From the NCBI RefSeq assembly GCF_014203715.1, contig NZ_JACHJP010000003.1:656186-720185 (forward strand): 64,000 nt of DNA, in the 5' to 3' direction. Both the position numbers and the translations under genes were made by a program. The notes beneath the pieces are model-generated. The model saw only the letters and a list, made by a program, of their open reading frames with translations, made no database searches and was not told the origin of the DNA. Of this stretch, positions 23,165 to 32,088 are shown piece after piece. The first letter of the stretch is position 1. Each line of letters begins with the position of its first letter. The stretch is from Streptosporangium saharense (lineage in GTDB: Bacteria > Actinomycetota > Actinomycetes > Streptosporangiales > Streptosporangiaceae).

Positions 23165-24014
23165 GGCATATCCCTCAGAGTGGCCGAATCAGGACACACC
23201 TCTGGACAAACCAGTTCAAGGGGCATATTTCTGGCGAGGTCGTGTCGAGCGGAAAGCCCACGCGCGCCTGATCGGAGGACCCGGCATGCCGGATCGCGCG
23301 AGCCCGTGCGCGTCCGATCCGGTGGCGCCGGACCCCGCCGCTGACGTGGCGAGACCGTACGGCAGGGCCCTTCCCCGTGGCAGGACGGGGGCGAGGGCCG
23401 GGATCACCTGGTGTGGGCACGCTCCCAGAGTACGACCGACTTCGGGATGGAACAGCACCGGTGTCGGAAACGACCCCTGACACACCCGGCGACCGGGTGG
23501 GGGGCCAGCGCTGCAAGCCCCCTCGGCCTCCCCGGCGGTCGCCGCCGTGATTCCGGCGAGCCTCCACCCCTCCGCGCCCCGCCCGGCGGGACGCGTGTGA
23601 CGGCGGGGGCGGTGGACAGGCTTCGCGGGAGCCGTACGGCCCGGGCACGCGGGGCGAGTTCCAGAGGGAGAGGCGGTTCCCGAGGGGGGAAAGAGAAAGC
23701 CCTTCTCCCGCGAGGCGCTTTCCCCGAGAAGGGGCTCCGGTTCCCGGGGAGGGAATTCCGCTTCCCCCGGACGGGGGCCGGGGGAGAGGGGGACGTCCGG
23801 TGGGAGGAAAGCGCCTCCTGGGGAGGGAGAGGCGCGGTGGGAAACGGCTTTACCTCCGGGGGGTAAACAAAGGCGGCTTCCCCGGGTGAGCTTTCTTTCA
23901 TGGAAAATTCAGGGGAAAGGTGGATTTTTCCGGAAAAGCGCTGGTATTTGGGGGGAAAGCCGGGAAAGCGCTCTCTTGGGCGGCTTGCCATACCGGATCG
24001 GGGCAGGTCGGGGC
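23165..24014. other. noncoding region, G-rich, with hairpin-forming segments
   Basis: No gene could be supported in these 850 bases on either strand. The left part is the upstream region of the peptide cassette. From about 23640 to 23880 one strand is very G/A-rich, with several short inverted repeats built from AAAGCGCTTTCCCC, GGGGAAAGC and TTCCCGGGGA words. This could be a structured leader or a remnant. Open frames here lack ribosome sites and have unlikely composition. Confidence 0.5.
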
Positions 24015-25790
24015 TCAGTGGGGCAGCGCCGCGCGTTCCCCGGAGGCGTCCCCCGCGCGGGAGTGCCGCCTGCGCCTGAAGGGGATGCCCGGGAGCGCGA
24101 CGTTGATGAAGGCCTCGGCCTGGAGGGCGGCTATGCCGATGCGCGGCAGGTCACGGGCCGCCGGATAGACCACGAACCGGGGAATCCACAGCGGGTGGAA
24201 CTTCGCGTTGAACCGGTACAGTGACTCGATCTGGAACCACCGGGACAGGAAGACGAGCACGGCGTGCCAGGCGCGCAGCACCGGTCCGGCCCCCAGCCGC
24301 TCGCCCCTGGCCAGCACCGCCCTGAACATCGCGAAGTTGAGCGAGACCCTGTCCACCCCCAGCTCGGGAGCCGCCTGCAGGGCCTTGACGATCAGCAGCT
24401 CGTTGAGCCCGGGGTCGGCGTCGCGGTCGCGGCGCATCAGGTCGAGGGAGATGCCGTCCGGTCCCCACGGCACGAAGTGCAGCACGGCCCTGATGTCCTC
24501 GCCGGGCGCGGCGGCGCCGTCGTCAGAAGATCGGTGCGCGGTGACGACGACGCACTCGTCGTCGGCCGGGTCACCGAAGCGGCCGAGCGCCATGGAGAAG
24601 CCGCGTTCGGTCTCCGTGCCGCGCCAGGAGTCCGCGGCCCCGCGGATGAGGTCCTTCTCCGCCTCGGAGAGGGTGCCGACCCGCCGCACCCGGCAGGTGT
24701 AGCCCGCGCGCTCGATGCGGTTGACCATCTGGCGGACGTTGCGCATCGCCCTGCCCTGCAGGGTGAACCCCGCCGTCTCGACGACGGCCTCGTCGCCGAT
24801 CTCCAGGGCGGACAGCCCGCCCTCCCGCGTCCAGATCTCCCCGCCCGCCTCGCTGCAGCCGATCACCGCGGGCACCCAGGCGTGCCGTTTCGCCTCGTCG
24901 AGGAAGCGCCTGATCGCGCCGGGCCAGGCCTCGATGTCCCCGACGGGGTCGCCGCTGGCGAGCATGACCCCCGCCACGACCCGGTAGGCGATCGCGGCCT
25001 TTCCCGAGGGGGAGAAGATCACGCTCTTGTCGCGGCGCAGCGCGAAGTAGCCCAGCGAGTCACGGGCGCCGTGCCTGGCGAGCATGTCCCGTACGGCCTT
25101 CTCCTGCTCCGGGCTCAGCTCGGCGGCCGGCTTCTCCGGGCGCAGCGCCAGATAGGCGGTCGTCACCGCGGTGAGCAGCCCCAGCCCGGTGAGGGAGAAG
25201 TAGACCAGGTCGGCGGTCCGCTCCGAGGAGTAGACGACCGGCCCCTCAAGGCCGACGAGCCCGAGCAGCACGTGCTGGAGCCGCTCCCCGAGGCTGGGGT
25301 CCCCGACGATGGTGTGCGGGTGGGTGTTGACCACGACCCAGCCGATGGCGACGTCCAGGACGAACATGAGCAGGAAGTTCCACACCGCCCGCCAGCGCGT
25401 CCTGGGGTCGGACAGCGCGTAGAACTCGCGGCGGTTGGCGACGAGCACCGCGAACACCGCGAGGCTGATCGCGGCGCTGACGATCCTGTGCATGTGCACG
25501 AGTTCGATGAGGGCGCTCAGCGGCAGCAGCAGGACCACAGTCCGCCACGCCCGCACCTTCCTGCGCTTGAGGGCGTGCGCGAGCATGACGAGCAGGATGC
25601 CCATGACGAGCGAGGCCGCCTGGGCGATCGAGGTGACCGTCCCCGGCAGGAGACCCGCGATCTCGCTCACCCGCGTCCCCCTGAACGGCGGGACGACGGC
25701 CTTGACGATGTCCAGGATCCCGATCGTCAGCGACGCGTAGCCCGCGACCGCGGGTACCCAGGGACGGGAGATGGGTGGACGTTCCCTCAT
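24015..25790 (-). CDS. phosphatidylglycerol lysyltransferase-like protein (DUF2156)
   Basis: 591 aa. Residues 1-220 hold six or so membrane helices (e.g. LTIGILDIVKAVV, TVVLLLPLSALIELV, LVYFSLTGLGLLTAVTTAYLAL). The cytosolic C-terminal half is a double GNAT-like DUF2156 domain: YFALRRDKSVIFSPSGKAAIAYRVVAGVMLASGDPVG (about residues 245-281) and LNELLIVKALQAAPELGVDRVSLNFAMFRAVLARGERL (about 480-517). MprF and LysX proteins of this type transfer Lys or Ala from tRNA to lipids and lower sensitivity to cationic peptides. There is no fused lysyl-tRNA synthetase here. A divergent alpha/beta hydrolase gene follows, as is common for this pair in actinobacteria. Confidence 0.88.
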   Translation of the reverse strand: MRERPPISRPWVPAVAGYASLTIGILDIVKAVVPPFRGTRVSEIAGLLPGTVTSIAQAASLVMGILLVMLAHALKRRKVRAWRTVVLLLPLSALIELVHMHRIVSAAISLAVFAVLVANRREFYALSDPRTRWRAVWNFLLMFVLDVAIGWVVVNTHPHTIVGDPSLGERLQHVLLGLVGLEGPVVYSSERTADLVYFSLTGLGLLTAVTTAYLALRPEKPAAELSPEQEKAVRDMLARHGARDSLGYFALRRDKSVIFSPSGKAAIAYRVVAGVMLASGDPVGDIEAWPGAIRRFLDEAKRHAWVPAVIGCSEAGGEIWTREGGLSALEIGDEAVVETAGFTLQGRAMRNVRQMVNRIERAGYTCRVRRVGTLSEAEKDLIRGAADSWRGTETERGFSMALGRFGDPADDECVVVTAHRSSDDGAAAPGEDIRAVLHFVPWGPDGISLDLMRRDRDADPGLNELLIVKALQAAPELGVDRVSLNFAMFRAVLARGERLGAGPVLRAWHAVLVFLSRWFQIESLYRFNAKFHPLWIPRFVVYPAARDLPRIGIAALQAEAFINVALPGIPFRRRRHSRAGDASGERAALPH

Positions 25791-25908
25791 GAGAGGAGGC
25801 TAAGCCGTGATGACCATCGCTTCGCGCAGGCCCGGCCAACACGACGTTAACCGTGCCCTTACCCGCCCTGAGTAGATTTGCCGGTAGATCGAACGGGGGA
25901 CGCGCGGT

Positions 25909-27081
25909 ATGGGAATCACCGCTGTCGGACTGCAGGTGCTCCTCGGCCTGCTCGCCGTCGTGGCGCTGGTGGCCTCGGTCTGGGCTTGGCCGCTGCTCGG
26001 CGGGCGAACCTGGCGCTCGGTCCTCGGCCGGGTCGGGGTGCTCGCCGGAAACCAGGTCCTCACCCTGGCCGCGCTCGGCCTGGTGGCGAACGCCTACTTC
26101 GGCTTCTACGGCTCGTGGGGCGACCTGCTCGGCACCGACGACGCCGCCGCGCCGCCCATCGTCACCGGCGGCGGCCAGCCCGCCGCCTCCGGCCGTCCCG
26201 GCTACGGGGTGACCGAGGTCGGCCAGGTCGCCCTTCCACCCGGTACGGCGGGCAGGCTGGAGCAGGTGGTCATCTCGGGCGGGGAGACCGGCATCTCCTC
26301 ACCCGGCTACGTCTACCTGCCCCGCGAGTACTTCGAGAAGAAGTACGCCGAGCGGCGTTTCCCGGTGATCCTCGCGCTGACCGGCTACCCGGGCGACGCC
26401 AGGAACCTCATCACCAGGCTGAACCTCCCCGCGACGGCCTCCAGGGCGGTCACCGCGAAGCGGATGCCTCCCACGATCATGGTGCTCATGCGCCCGACTG
26501 TCGTCCCGCCCCGCGACACCGAGTGCGTGGACGTCCCCGGTGGCCCCCAGGTGGAGACCTACTTCACCAGGGACCTGCGCGCGGCCGTCGCCGCCTCCTA
26601 CCGGACGGGTCTCGACGCGCAGAGCTGGGGCGTCTTCGGAGGCTCGACCGGTGGCTACTGCGCGCTGAAGATGTCCATGCGGCACCCGGAGGCGTTCTCC
26701 GCCGCGGTCTCCCTGTCCGGTTACTTCCGCACGGCGATCGACATGACCACGGGCGACCTGTTCGGCGGCAGCGCGAGGCTGCGCGACGAGAACGACCTGA
26801 TGTGGCGGCTGCGGAACCTGCCAATCCCGCCCGTCTCGGTTCTGGTCACCAGCAGCGAGAAGGGGGAGAGCGACTACGCCGACACCCGCGCGTTCCTGGC
26901 GCTGGCGAGGGACCCGATGCGGGCGGCGTCGCTGATCCTGCCCAGCGGCGGCCACAACTTCAACACCTGGAACCGGGAGATCCCCCAGGTCCTGCCCTGG
27001 CTCGGCAACCAGTTGCACACCCCGGCGCGTTCCACGGAAACGGCCGCGGGTGGCCACGCCGTACGGCAAGGGCGGAAATGA
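25909..27081 (+). CDS. membrane-anchored esterase, alpha/beta hydrolase (antigen 85/esterase-D-like)
   Basis: 390 aa from ATG 25909. Two N-terminal hydrophobic helices (LLGLLAVVALVASVWAW; LTLAALGLVANAYFG) anchor it. The extracellular catalytic domain starts at about residue 125. The nucleophile elbow is VFGGSTGGYCALKM (about residue 245) and the His is in LPSGGHNFNTWN (about residue 346), as in putative esterases related to antigen 85. It is divergent from the lysyltransferase-like gene, which suggests a common role in the cell envelope. Substrate unknown. A tRNA cluster follows on the other strand. Confidence 0.88.
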   Translation: MGITAVGLQVLLGLLAVVALVASVWAWPLLGGRTWRSVLGRVGVLAGNQVLTLAALGLVANAYFGFYGSWGDLLGTDDAAAPPIVTGGGQPAASGRPGYGVTEVGQVALPPGTAGRLEQVVISGGETGISSPGYVYLPREYFEKKYAERRFPVILALTGYPGDARNLITRLNLPATASRAVTAKRMPPTIMVLMRPTVVPPRDTECVDVPGGPQVETYFTRDLRAAVAASYRTGLDAQSWGVFGGSTGGYCALKMSMRHPEAFSAAVSLSGYFRTAIDMTTGDLFGGSARLRDENDLMWRLRNLPIPPVSVLVTSSEKGESDYADTRAFLALARDPMRAASLILPSGGHNFNTWNREIPQVLPWLGNQLHTPARSTETAAGGHAVRQGRK

Positions 27082-27120
27082 CGAGATCCCTCTGGCCTTG
27101 ACCAGGGGGATCTCGTGAGG

Positions 27121-27195
27121 TGGTGGACGATACAGGGATTGAACCTGTGACCTCTTCCGTGTCAGGGAAGCGCTCTCCCGCTGAGCTAATCGTCC
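27121..27195 (-). tRNA. tRNA-Val(GAC), copy 2
   Basis: Base-for-base identical to the copy at 4783-4857, including the encoded CCA (27121-27123) and anticodon GAC. Confidence 0.95.
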
Positions 27196-27209
27196 TCGCC
27201 GAAGACCAG

Positions 27210-27280
27210 AGGTGGAGACGGGATTTGAACCCGTGTACACGGCTTTGCAGGCCGTTGCCTCGCCTCTCGGCCACTCCACC
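27210..27280 (-). tRNA. tRNA-Cys(GCA), copy 2
   Basis: Identical to the copy at 4871-4941. The spacer to tRNA-Val is 14 nt and differs in sequence from that of cluster 1. Confidence 0.95.
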
Positions 27281-27304
27281 GAGCGGGGCCGTGGCCCCAT
27301 TTCG

Positions 27305-27376
27305 AGCGGAAGACGGGATTCGAACCCGCGACCCTCACCTTGGCAAGGTGATGCTCTACCACTGAGCCACTTCCGC
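27305..27376 (-). tRNA. tRNA-Gly(GCC), copy 2
   Basis: Identical to the copy at 4967-5038. First gene of the second Gly-Cys-Val cluster in the direction of transcription. Confidence 0.95.
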
Positions 27377-27500
27377 GTGTGTTTCCGGACGAGCCGGTCT
27401 CACGGACAGAACTCTAGCGAATACTCGCCGACTCCCCAAACCGGATACCGCCCCGGACGCTTCGATACAGGACGAAAGGTGTCGAAGGTAGCGTCAGGAC

Positions 27501-28232
27501 ATGGTCACAGAACACATCACGGCCGACGCCGACATCGCTCCGGTGGCCGCGCTCATCGCCGACCCGGCCAGGGCCGCGATGCTGACCGCGCTGCTGGACG
27601 GCCGCGCGCTGGCCGCCGGGGAGCTGGCCAGGGTCGCCGGGGTGAGCCCGCCGACCGCCAGCGCCCACCTGGCCAGGCTCCTGGACGGCGGGATGGTCGC
27701 CGTCGTCGCCCAGGGCAGGCACCGTTACTACCGGCTCGCGGGTCCCGAGGTGGCCGAGGTGCTTGAGGTCCTGGCGAGGGTGGGGCCGCGTCCGCGGGTC
27801 CGTTCGCTGCGCCAGTCCCGCCAGGCGCGGCTGCTGGGGGAGGCGCGGACCTGTTACGACCACCTGGCGGGCCGTGCCGGGGTCGAGTTGCTCGGCGCTC
27901 TCCTGGCCGCCGGATACCTCGTGGGACAGGAGGCGTTCGAGGTGACGGAACGGGGCGAGAGGGGCCTCGCGGGGCTCGGGGTGGACGTGGGAGCCGTCAG
28001 GGACACGCGGCGCGGATTCGCCCCCGGATGCCTCGACTGGACGGAACGCAGGTTCCATCTCGGAGGGGCCCTCGGCGCCGCTGTGACCTGCGCTCTTATG
28101 GACCGGGGATGGTACAGACGTGGGGTGGCCCGCAGAGTGGTCGAAGTCACAGAAAAGGGGAGAAAAGGCATAGCGGCGATCTACGCATGTAAGGAGCTAA
28201 CATCGCATGCACTAGTTACTGAGATGCGCTGA
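27501..28232 (+). CDS. ArsR-family transcriptional regulator
   Basis: 243 aa from ATG 27501. The winged helix of ArsR type covers about residues 12-80: ALIADPARAAMLTALLDGRALAAGELARVAGVSPPTASAHLARLLDGGMVAVVAQGRHRYYRLAG. The C-terminal part (GYLVGQEAFEVTERGERGL and HLGGALGAAVTCALMDRGWYRRG) is typical of the larger actinobacterial members without a Cys metal site. It precedes hutH by 28 bp on the same strand and may share its transcript or control it; no operator was identified. Confidence 0.9.
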   Translation: MVTEHITADADIAPVAALIADPARAAMLTALLDGRALAAGELARVAGVSPPTASAHLARLLDGGMVAVVAQGRHRYYRLAGPEVAEVLEVLARVGPRPRVRSLRQSRQARLLGEARTCYDHLAGRAGVELLGALLAAGYLVGQEAFEVTERGERGLAGLGVDVGAVRDTRRGFAPGCLDWTERRFHLGGALGAAVTCALMDRGWYRRGVARRVVEVTEKGRKGIAAIYACKELTSHALVTEMR

Positions 28233-28260
28233 GACGCGTTGAGTTCGAGAGAGTGACGCC

Positions 28261-29808
28261 ATGGGTGACAGAGCGGTCGTGAACGTCGGGCCGGAACCGC
28301 TGAGCTTCGACGAGGTGACCATGGTCGCCCGGCACGGCGCCGAGGTGCGTCTCACCGACGACGCCGTGGCGGCCATGGCCGCGGCCAGGATCCGGGTGGA
28401 CGAGCTCGCCGAGAGCCCCACCCCCGCCTACGGCGTCTCGACCGGCTTCGGGGCGCTGGCCACCCGGCACATCGACCCCTCGCTCCGCGCCCAGCTCCAG
28501 CGCTCCCTGGTCCGCTCGCACGCCGCCGGGTCCGGCCCCGAGGTGGAGAAGGAGGTCGTCAGGGCGCTGATGCTGCTGCGCCTGCACACCCTGGCCACCG
28601 GCCACACCGGGGTGCGCCCGAAGACGGCCAAGGTCCTGCAGGACCTGCTCAACGCCTCGATCACCCCCGTGGTGCACGAGTACGGCAGCCTGGGCTGCTC
28701 CGGCGACCTCGCCCCGCTCTCGCACGTGGCCCTCACGGTCATGGGGGAGGGCGTCGTCCGCGACGCGGCAGGGGAGCTGCTCGACGCCGCCGAGGCGCTC
28801 AAGCAGGCGGGCATCGAGCCCGTCGAGCTGGCGGCGAAGGAGGGCCTGGCGCTGATCAACGGCACGGACGGCATGCTCGGCATGCTCATCCTGGCCATGG
28901 ACGACCTCCGCCGCCTGTTCAGGACGGCCGACGTCTCCGCGGCCATGAGCGTGGAGGCGCTGCTCGGCACCGACCGCGTCTTCGCCGCCGACCTGCAGGC
29001 GCTGCGCCCCCACCCCGGCCAGGCCGCCAGCGCCGCCAACCTCAGGGCACTGCTCAAGGACTCGGGGATCATGGAGTCCCACCGGGACGGCACCTGCACC
29101 CGGGTTCAGGACGCCTACTCCCTGCGCTGCTCCCCCCAGGTCGCCGGGGCCGCCAGGGACACCCTTGAGCACGCAGCCCTCGTCGCCTCACGTGAGCTGG
29201 CCTCCGCGGTGGACAACCCGGTGGTCCTTGCCGACGGCCGGGTCGAGTCGAACGGCAACTTCCACGGCGCCCCCGTCGGCTACGTGCTCGACTTCCTCGC
29301 CATCGCGGTCGCGGACGTGGCCAGCATCTCCGAGCGCCGTACCGACAGGATGCTCGACGTGGCCAGGAGCCACGGCCTGCCCGCCTTCCTCGCCGACGAC
29401 CCCGGCGTCGACTCCGGGCACATGATCGCCCAGTACACCCAGGCCGCGATCGTCTCCGAGCTCAAGCGCCTGGCGGCGCCCGCGAGCGTCGACTCCATCC
29501 CGAGCTCCGCCATGCAGGAGGACCACGTCTCCATGGGCTGGTCCGCCGCGCGCAAGCTGCGCCGCGCGGTCGACGGCCTGACCAGGGTGCTCGCGGTGGA
29601 GGTCCTCACCGCGGCCAGGGCCCTGGACCTGCGCGCGCCGCACCGGCCCGCCCCCGCCACCGGGGCCGTCGTCGCGGCGCTGCGTCAGACGGTCGCGGGC
29701 CCCGGCCCCGACCGCTTCCTCGCCCCCGAGATCGAGGCGGTGACCAGGCTCGTGGCGAGCAACGCGGTAGTCGCCGCCGCCGAGTCCGTCACCGGGCCGC
29801 TGGAATAG
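28261..29808 (+). CDS. hutH: histidine ammonia-lyase
   Basis: 515 aa from ATG 28261. The enzyme removes ammonia from L-His to give urocanate, the first step of His degradation, using the self-made MIO group. The MIO region reads EYGSLGCSGDLAPLSHVAL (about residues 140-158), so the cyclising tripeptide is Cys-Ser-Gly in place of Ala-Ser-Gly. Other blocks: YGVSTGFGAL (residues about 55-64), QDAYSLRC, NGNFHGAPVGY and SMQEDHVSMGW-like SSAMQEDHVSMGWSAARKL. Length is as expected. No other hut gene is next to it. Its 3' end overlaps the convergent dehydrogenase-RidA gene by 20 bp. Confidence 0.95.
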   Translation: MGDRAVVNVGPEPLSFDEVTMVARHGAEVRLTDDAVAAMAAARIRVDELAESPTPAYGVSTGFGALATRHIDPSLRAQLQRSLVRSHAAGSGPEVEKEVVRALMLLRLHTLATGHTGVRPKTAKVLQDLLNASITPVVHEYGSLGCSGDLAPLSHVALTVMGEGVVRDAAGELLDAAEALKQAGIEPVELAAKEGLALINGTDGMLGMLILAMDDLRRLFRTADVSAAMSVEALLGTDRVFAADLQALRPHPGQAASAANLRALLKDSGIMESHRDGTCTRVQDAYSLRCSPQVAGAARDTLEHAALVASRELASAVDNPVVLADGRVESNGNFHGAPVGYVLDFLAIAVADVASISERRTDRMLDVARSHGLPAFLADDPGVDSGHMIAQYTQAAIVSELKRLAAPASVDSIPSSAMQEDHVSMGWSAARKLRRAVDGLTRVLAVEVLTAARALDLRAPHRPAPATGAVVAALRQTVAGPGPDRFLAPEIEAVTRLVASNAVVAAAESVTGPLE

Positions 29809-31000
29809 CGGCGACCACCTCGACCTCGATCAGCAGTCCCGGCACGAACAGCCGGGACACCTCGACGGTCGTGCTCGCCGGGGGCTCACCGGTGAAGTGA
29901 CGCCCCCGGACCGCGCCGTACTCCCTCAGCCGCGACATGTCGGTGACGAACGTCCGGATGTGGGTCACGTCGTCGAAGGAGCACCCCTGGTCGGCGAGGA
30001 TGCGCGCCAGCATCTCCATCACGTACTCCGACTGACGCGTCATGTCCCCCTCGCCGACCACCCGGCCCTCCTCGTCGAGCGCCGCCTGACCGGAGACGAA
30101 CAGCAGGTCCCCAACCCTGGTCGCGTGGGAGTAGTACCCGTTGGTCGCCGGGACCGAGGCCGGGTTCACCTTCCGCACCCTGCTCGCCGTACGGCCCGCC
30201 GCGACGTGCGCGAAGACGGCCGTCAGGTCCTGGTCGCCGAGCCCGGCGGAGACCGCCCCGCGCAGCCGGTCCCCGGCCGCCGCCGCCAGCGTCTGCGTCG
30301 TGTGCGCTGCCAGCGTCAGGTCCTTGGCGGCGAGGCCGAGGGAGTAGGCGGTGCGTGACGGCCCGCTCTCGACGGCGGGGCGGACCCGCTCGACGAGTGG
30401 GGCCAGCGGGGTCTGGCCGAGCACGTCGAGCAGCGTCCCGGCGTCCACGCCGTTCGCCGCCGCGTAGGCCAGGTTCTCCGCGAGCAGCACCTGCGCCGGG
30501 ACCAGCGCGCTCATCACCGCCAGCTTCAGCGCCGCCCCGGAGCCGGGCCCACCGGTCTCCCGCACCCGCCCGAAGACCGAGAGCACCTCACGGCAGCGGG
30601 CCAGGTCCCCGGCGTGCCCCCCGGCCAGCACCGTCAGCGTGCCGTCCGCGGCGGGCCCCAGGCTGCCGAGCACCGGCGCGTCGACCAGCCCGACCCCCGG
30701 GGGCAGCAGGTCACGGAGCCCGGCGACGGTCTCGGGGCCGACCGTGGACATCTCGACCACCAGCGTCCCCGGCCGCAGCCCGGGCACCGCCGCGGAGAGC
30801 ACCTCCCGCACCGCCACGGGGTCGGCGAGCATCGTGATCACGAGGTCCGCCTTCGCGACGGCCTCCGCCGCCGTCGCCGCGCTCACGGCCCCCTCGACCT
30901 CGCGGGGAGTGCGGTTCCAGACCGTGACCTCGTGCCCCGCCGTCACGAGCCGTCGTGCCATCAGGGCGCCCATGCGCCCCAGACCCAGGAAGGAAATCAT
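29789..31000 (-). CDS. fusion: beta-hydroxyacid dehydrogenase-like domain plus RidA domain
   Basis: 403 aa from ATG 31000. Residues 1 to about 270 are an NAD(P)-dependent 6-phosphogluconate/3-hydroxyisobutyrate dehydrogenase-type protein: MISFLGLGRMGALMARRLVTAGHEVTVWNRT dinucleotide site, then VDAPVLGS and LKLAVMSALVPAQVLLAENLAYA, with the catalytic Lys region AAKDLTLA. From about residue 285 a full RidA/YjgF domain follows: NGYYSHATRVGDLLFVSGQAALDEEGRVVG, then RTFVTDMSRLREYGAVRGRHF and STTVEVSRLFVPGLLIEVEVVAAIP. The RidA Arg (IRTFVTD) is present. RidA deaminates reactive enamines/imines, so the fusion may handle an imine formed by or near the dehydrogenase. A longer start into the LysR gene is unlikely. 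Divergent LysR gene next to it. Confidence 0.88.
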   Translation of the reverse strand: MISFLGLGRMGALMARRLVTAGHEVTVWNRTPREVEGAVSAATAAEAVAKADLVITMLADPVAVREVLSAAVPGLRPGTLVVEMSTVGPETVAGLRDLLPPGVGLVDAPVLGSLGPAADGTLTVLAGGHAGDLARCREVLSVFGRVRETGGPGSGAALKLAVMSALVPAQVLLAENLAYAAANGVDAGTLLDVLGQTPLAPLVERVRPAVESGPSRTAYSLGLAAKDLTLAAHTTQTLAAAAGDRLRGAVSAGLGDQDLTAVFAHVAAGRTASRVRKVNPASVPATNGYYSHATRVGDLLFVSGQAALDEEGRVVGEGDMTRQSEYVMEMLARILADQGCSFDDVTHIRTFVTDMSRLREYGAVRGRHFTGEPPASTTVEVSRLFVPGLLIEVEVVAAIPAAR

Positions 31001-31049
31001 GCCGGTCACGCTATGAGGGCCGAAGGCATTCCACCAGCGACTAGATTTC

Positions 31050-32018
31050 ATGTCAGCCATGCCAAGGAGGAATGTGTTCGACATCGACGCCCTGCGCCTC
31101 ATGGACGCCGTCGTCAGGACCGGCTCGTTCACCGGCGCCGCGACCCTGCTCACATACACCCAGTCCGCCGTCTCCCGGCGCATCGCCACCCTGGAGCAGC
31201 AGGCCGGCGGCCCGCTGTTCGAGCGTCTCCCCCGAGGCGTACGGCTCACGCCCGCGGGACAGGCGCTCCACTCGCACGCGCTGGCCGTGCTCAACAGGAT
31301 CGCCATGGCCGAGGAGGAACTGGCGGGCATCCACGGCGGCTACCGGGGACGGCTGCGTGTCGGCTCCTTCGCCACCGCCAACGTCGCGCTGGTTCCCCGG
31401 GCACTGCGGGACTTCACCGGGGAGTTCCCCGGGGTCGCGCTCACCATGGTCGAGGGGCCGAGCGGGGGCCTGCTGCGCCGCATGCGGGAGGGCGCCCTCG
31501 ACATCGCCGTGCTCAGCGACTACCCGGCGGGCCTGCCGTACGAGGAGGAGGTCGAGATCGTCGAGCTGGCCGAGGACGAGCTGCTGGTCGCGCTGCCCGC
31601 GGGCCACCGGCTCGCGGCGCTGCCGGAGGTGGACCTGCGGGAGCTGAGGGAGGAGACCTGGATCGAGGCGCCCCCTCCCGGTGGGACGACCGCGCTCGAC
31701 GCGGCCTGCGCCAGGGCGGGGTTCAGCCCGCGCGCCAGGCTCAGGATCGCCGAGTGGACGGGGAAGTTCGGCTTCGTGGCCGCGGGACTCGGCGTCACGC
31801 TGGTCCCCGGCATCGCCGCGCAGGCCGTACCCGCCGATCTCGTCCTGCGCTCGCTGGGCGACCTCGCCCCGCGCAGGACCGTCTACGCCGCGCTGCCGCG
31901 CACCACCCCGCCCTCGGTGCTGCCCGCGGCCCGCACGCTGGCCCGCTTCCTGGCCGAGGCCGCGCGGGCTGCCGTGTTTTCGCCGGTGGGATCCTCCGGG
32001 CCGTCCGCGCGGGCATAA
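31050..32018 (+). CDS. LysR-family transcriptional regulator
   Basis: 322 aa from ATG 31050. The HTH is at the N-terminus: DIDALRLMDAVVRTGSFTGAATLLTYTQSAVSRRIATLEQQAGGPLFERLPRGVRLTPAGQAL (about residues 11-73). The effector domain begins with GRLRVGSFATANVALVPRAL. It is divergent from the dehydrogenase-RidA fusion with 49 bp between the starts, the usual position of a LysR regulator and its target. The ligand is unknown. Confidence 0.93.
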   Translation: MSAMPRRNVFDIDALRLMDAVVRTGSFTGAATLLTYTQSAVSRRIATLEQQAGGPLFERLPRGVRLTPAGQALHSHALAVLNRIAMAEEELAGIHGGYRGRLRVGSFATANVALVPRALRDFTGEFPGVALTMVEGPSGGLLRRMREGALDIAVLSDYPAGLPYEEEVEIVELAEDELLVALPAGHRLAALPEVDLRELREETWIEAPPPGGTTALDAACARAGFSPRARLRIAEWTGKFGFVAAGLGVTLVPGIAAQAVPADLVLRSLGDLAPRRTVYAALPRTTPPSVLPAARTLARFLAEAARAAVFSPVGSSGPSARA

Positions 32019-32088
32019 CCTGGGGCGGCGCCCCGCGCGGTTCGGCGCCCGTTCCACCATCAGATCCGGCAGTTTCAGGAGGAGCCCG

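Noticed and set aside
22963..23226. 87-codon minus-strand frame with several Cys upstream of the TPR gene
   Set aside because: It overlaps the promoter and the 24-aa ORF in another frame and has no ribosome site. The 24-aa ORF has better signals.
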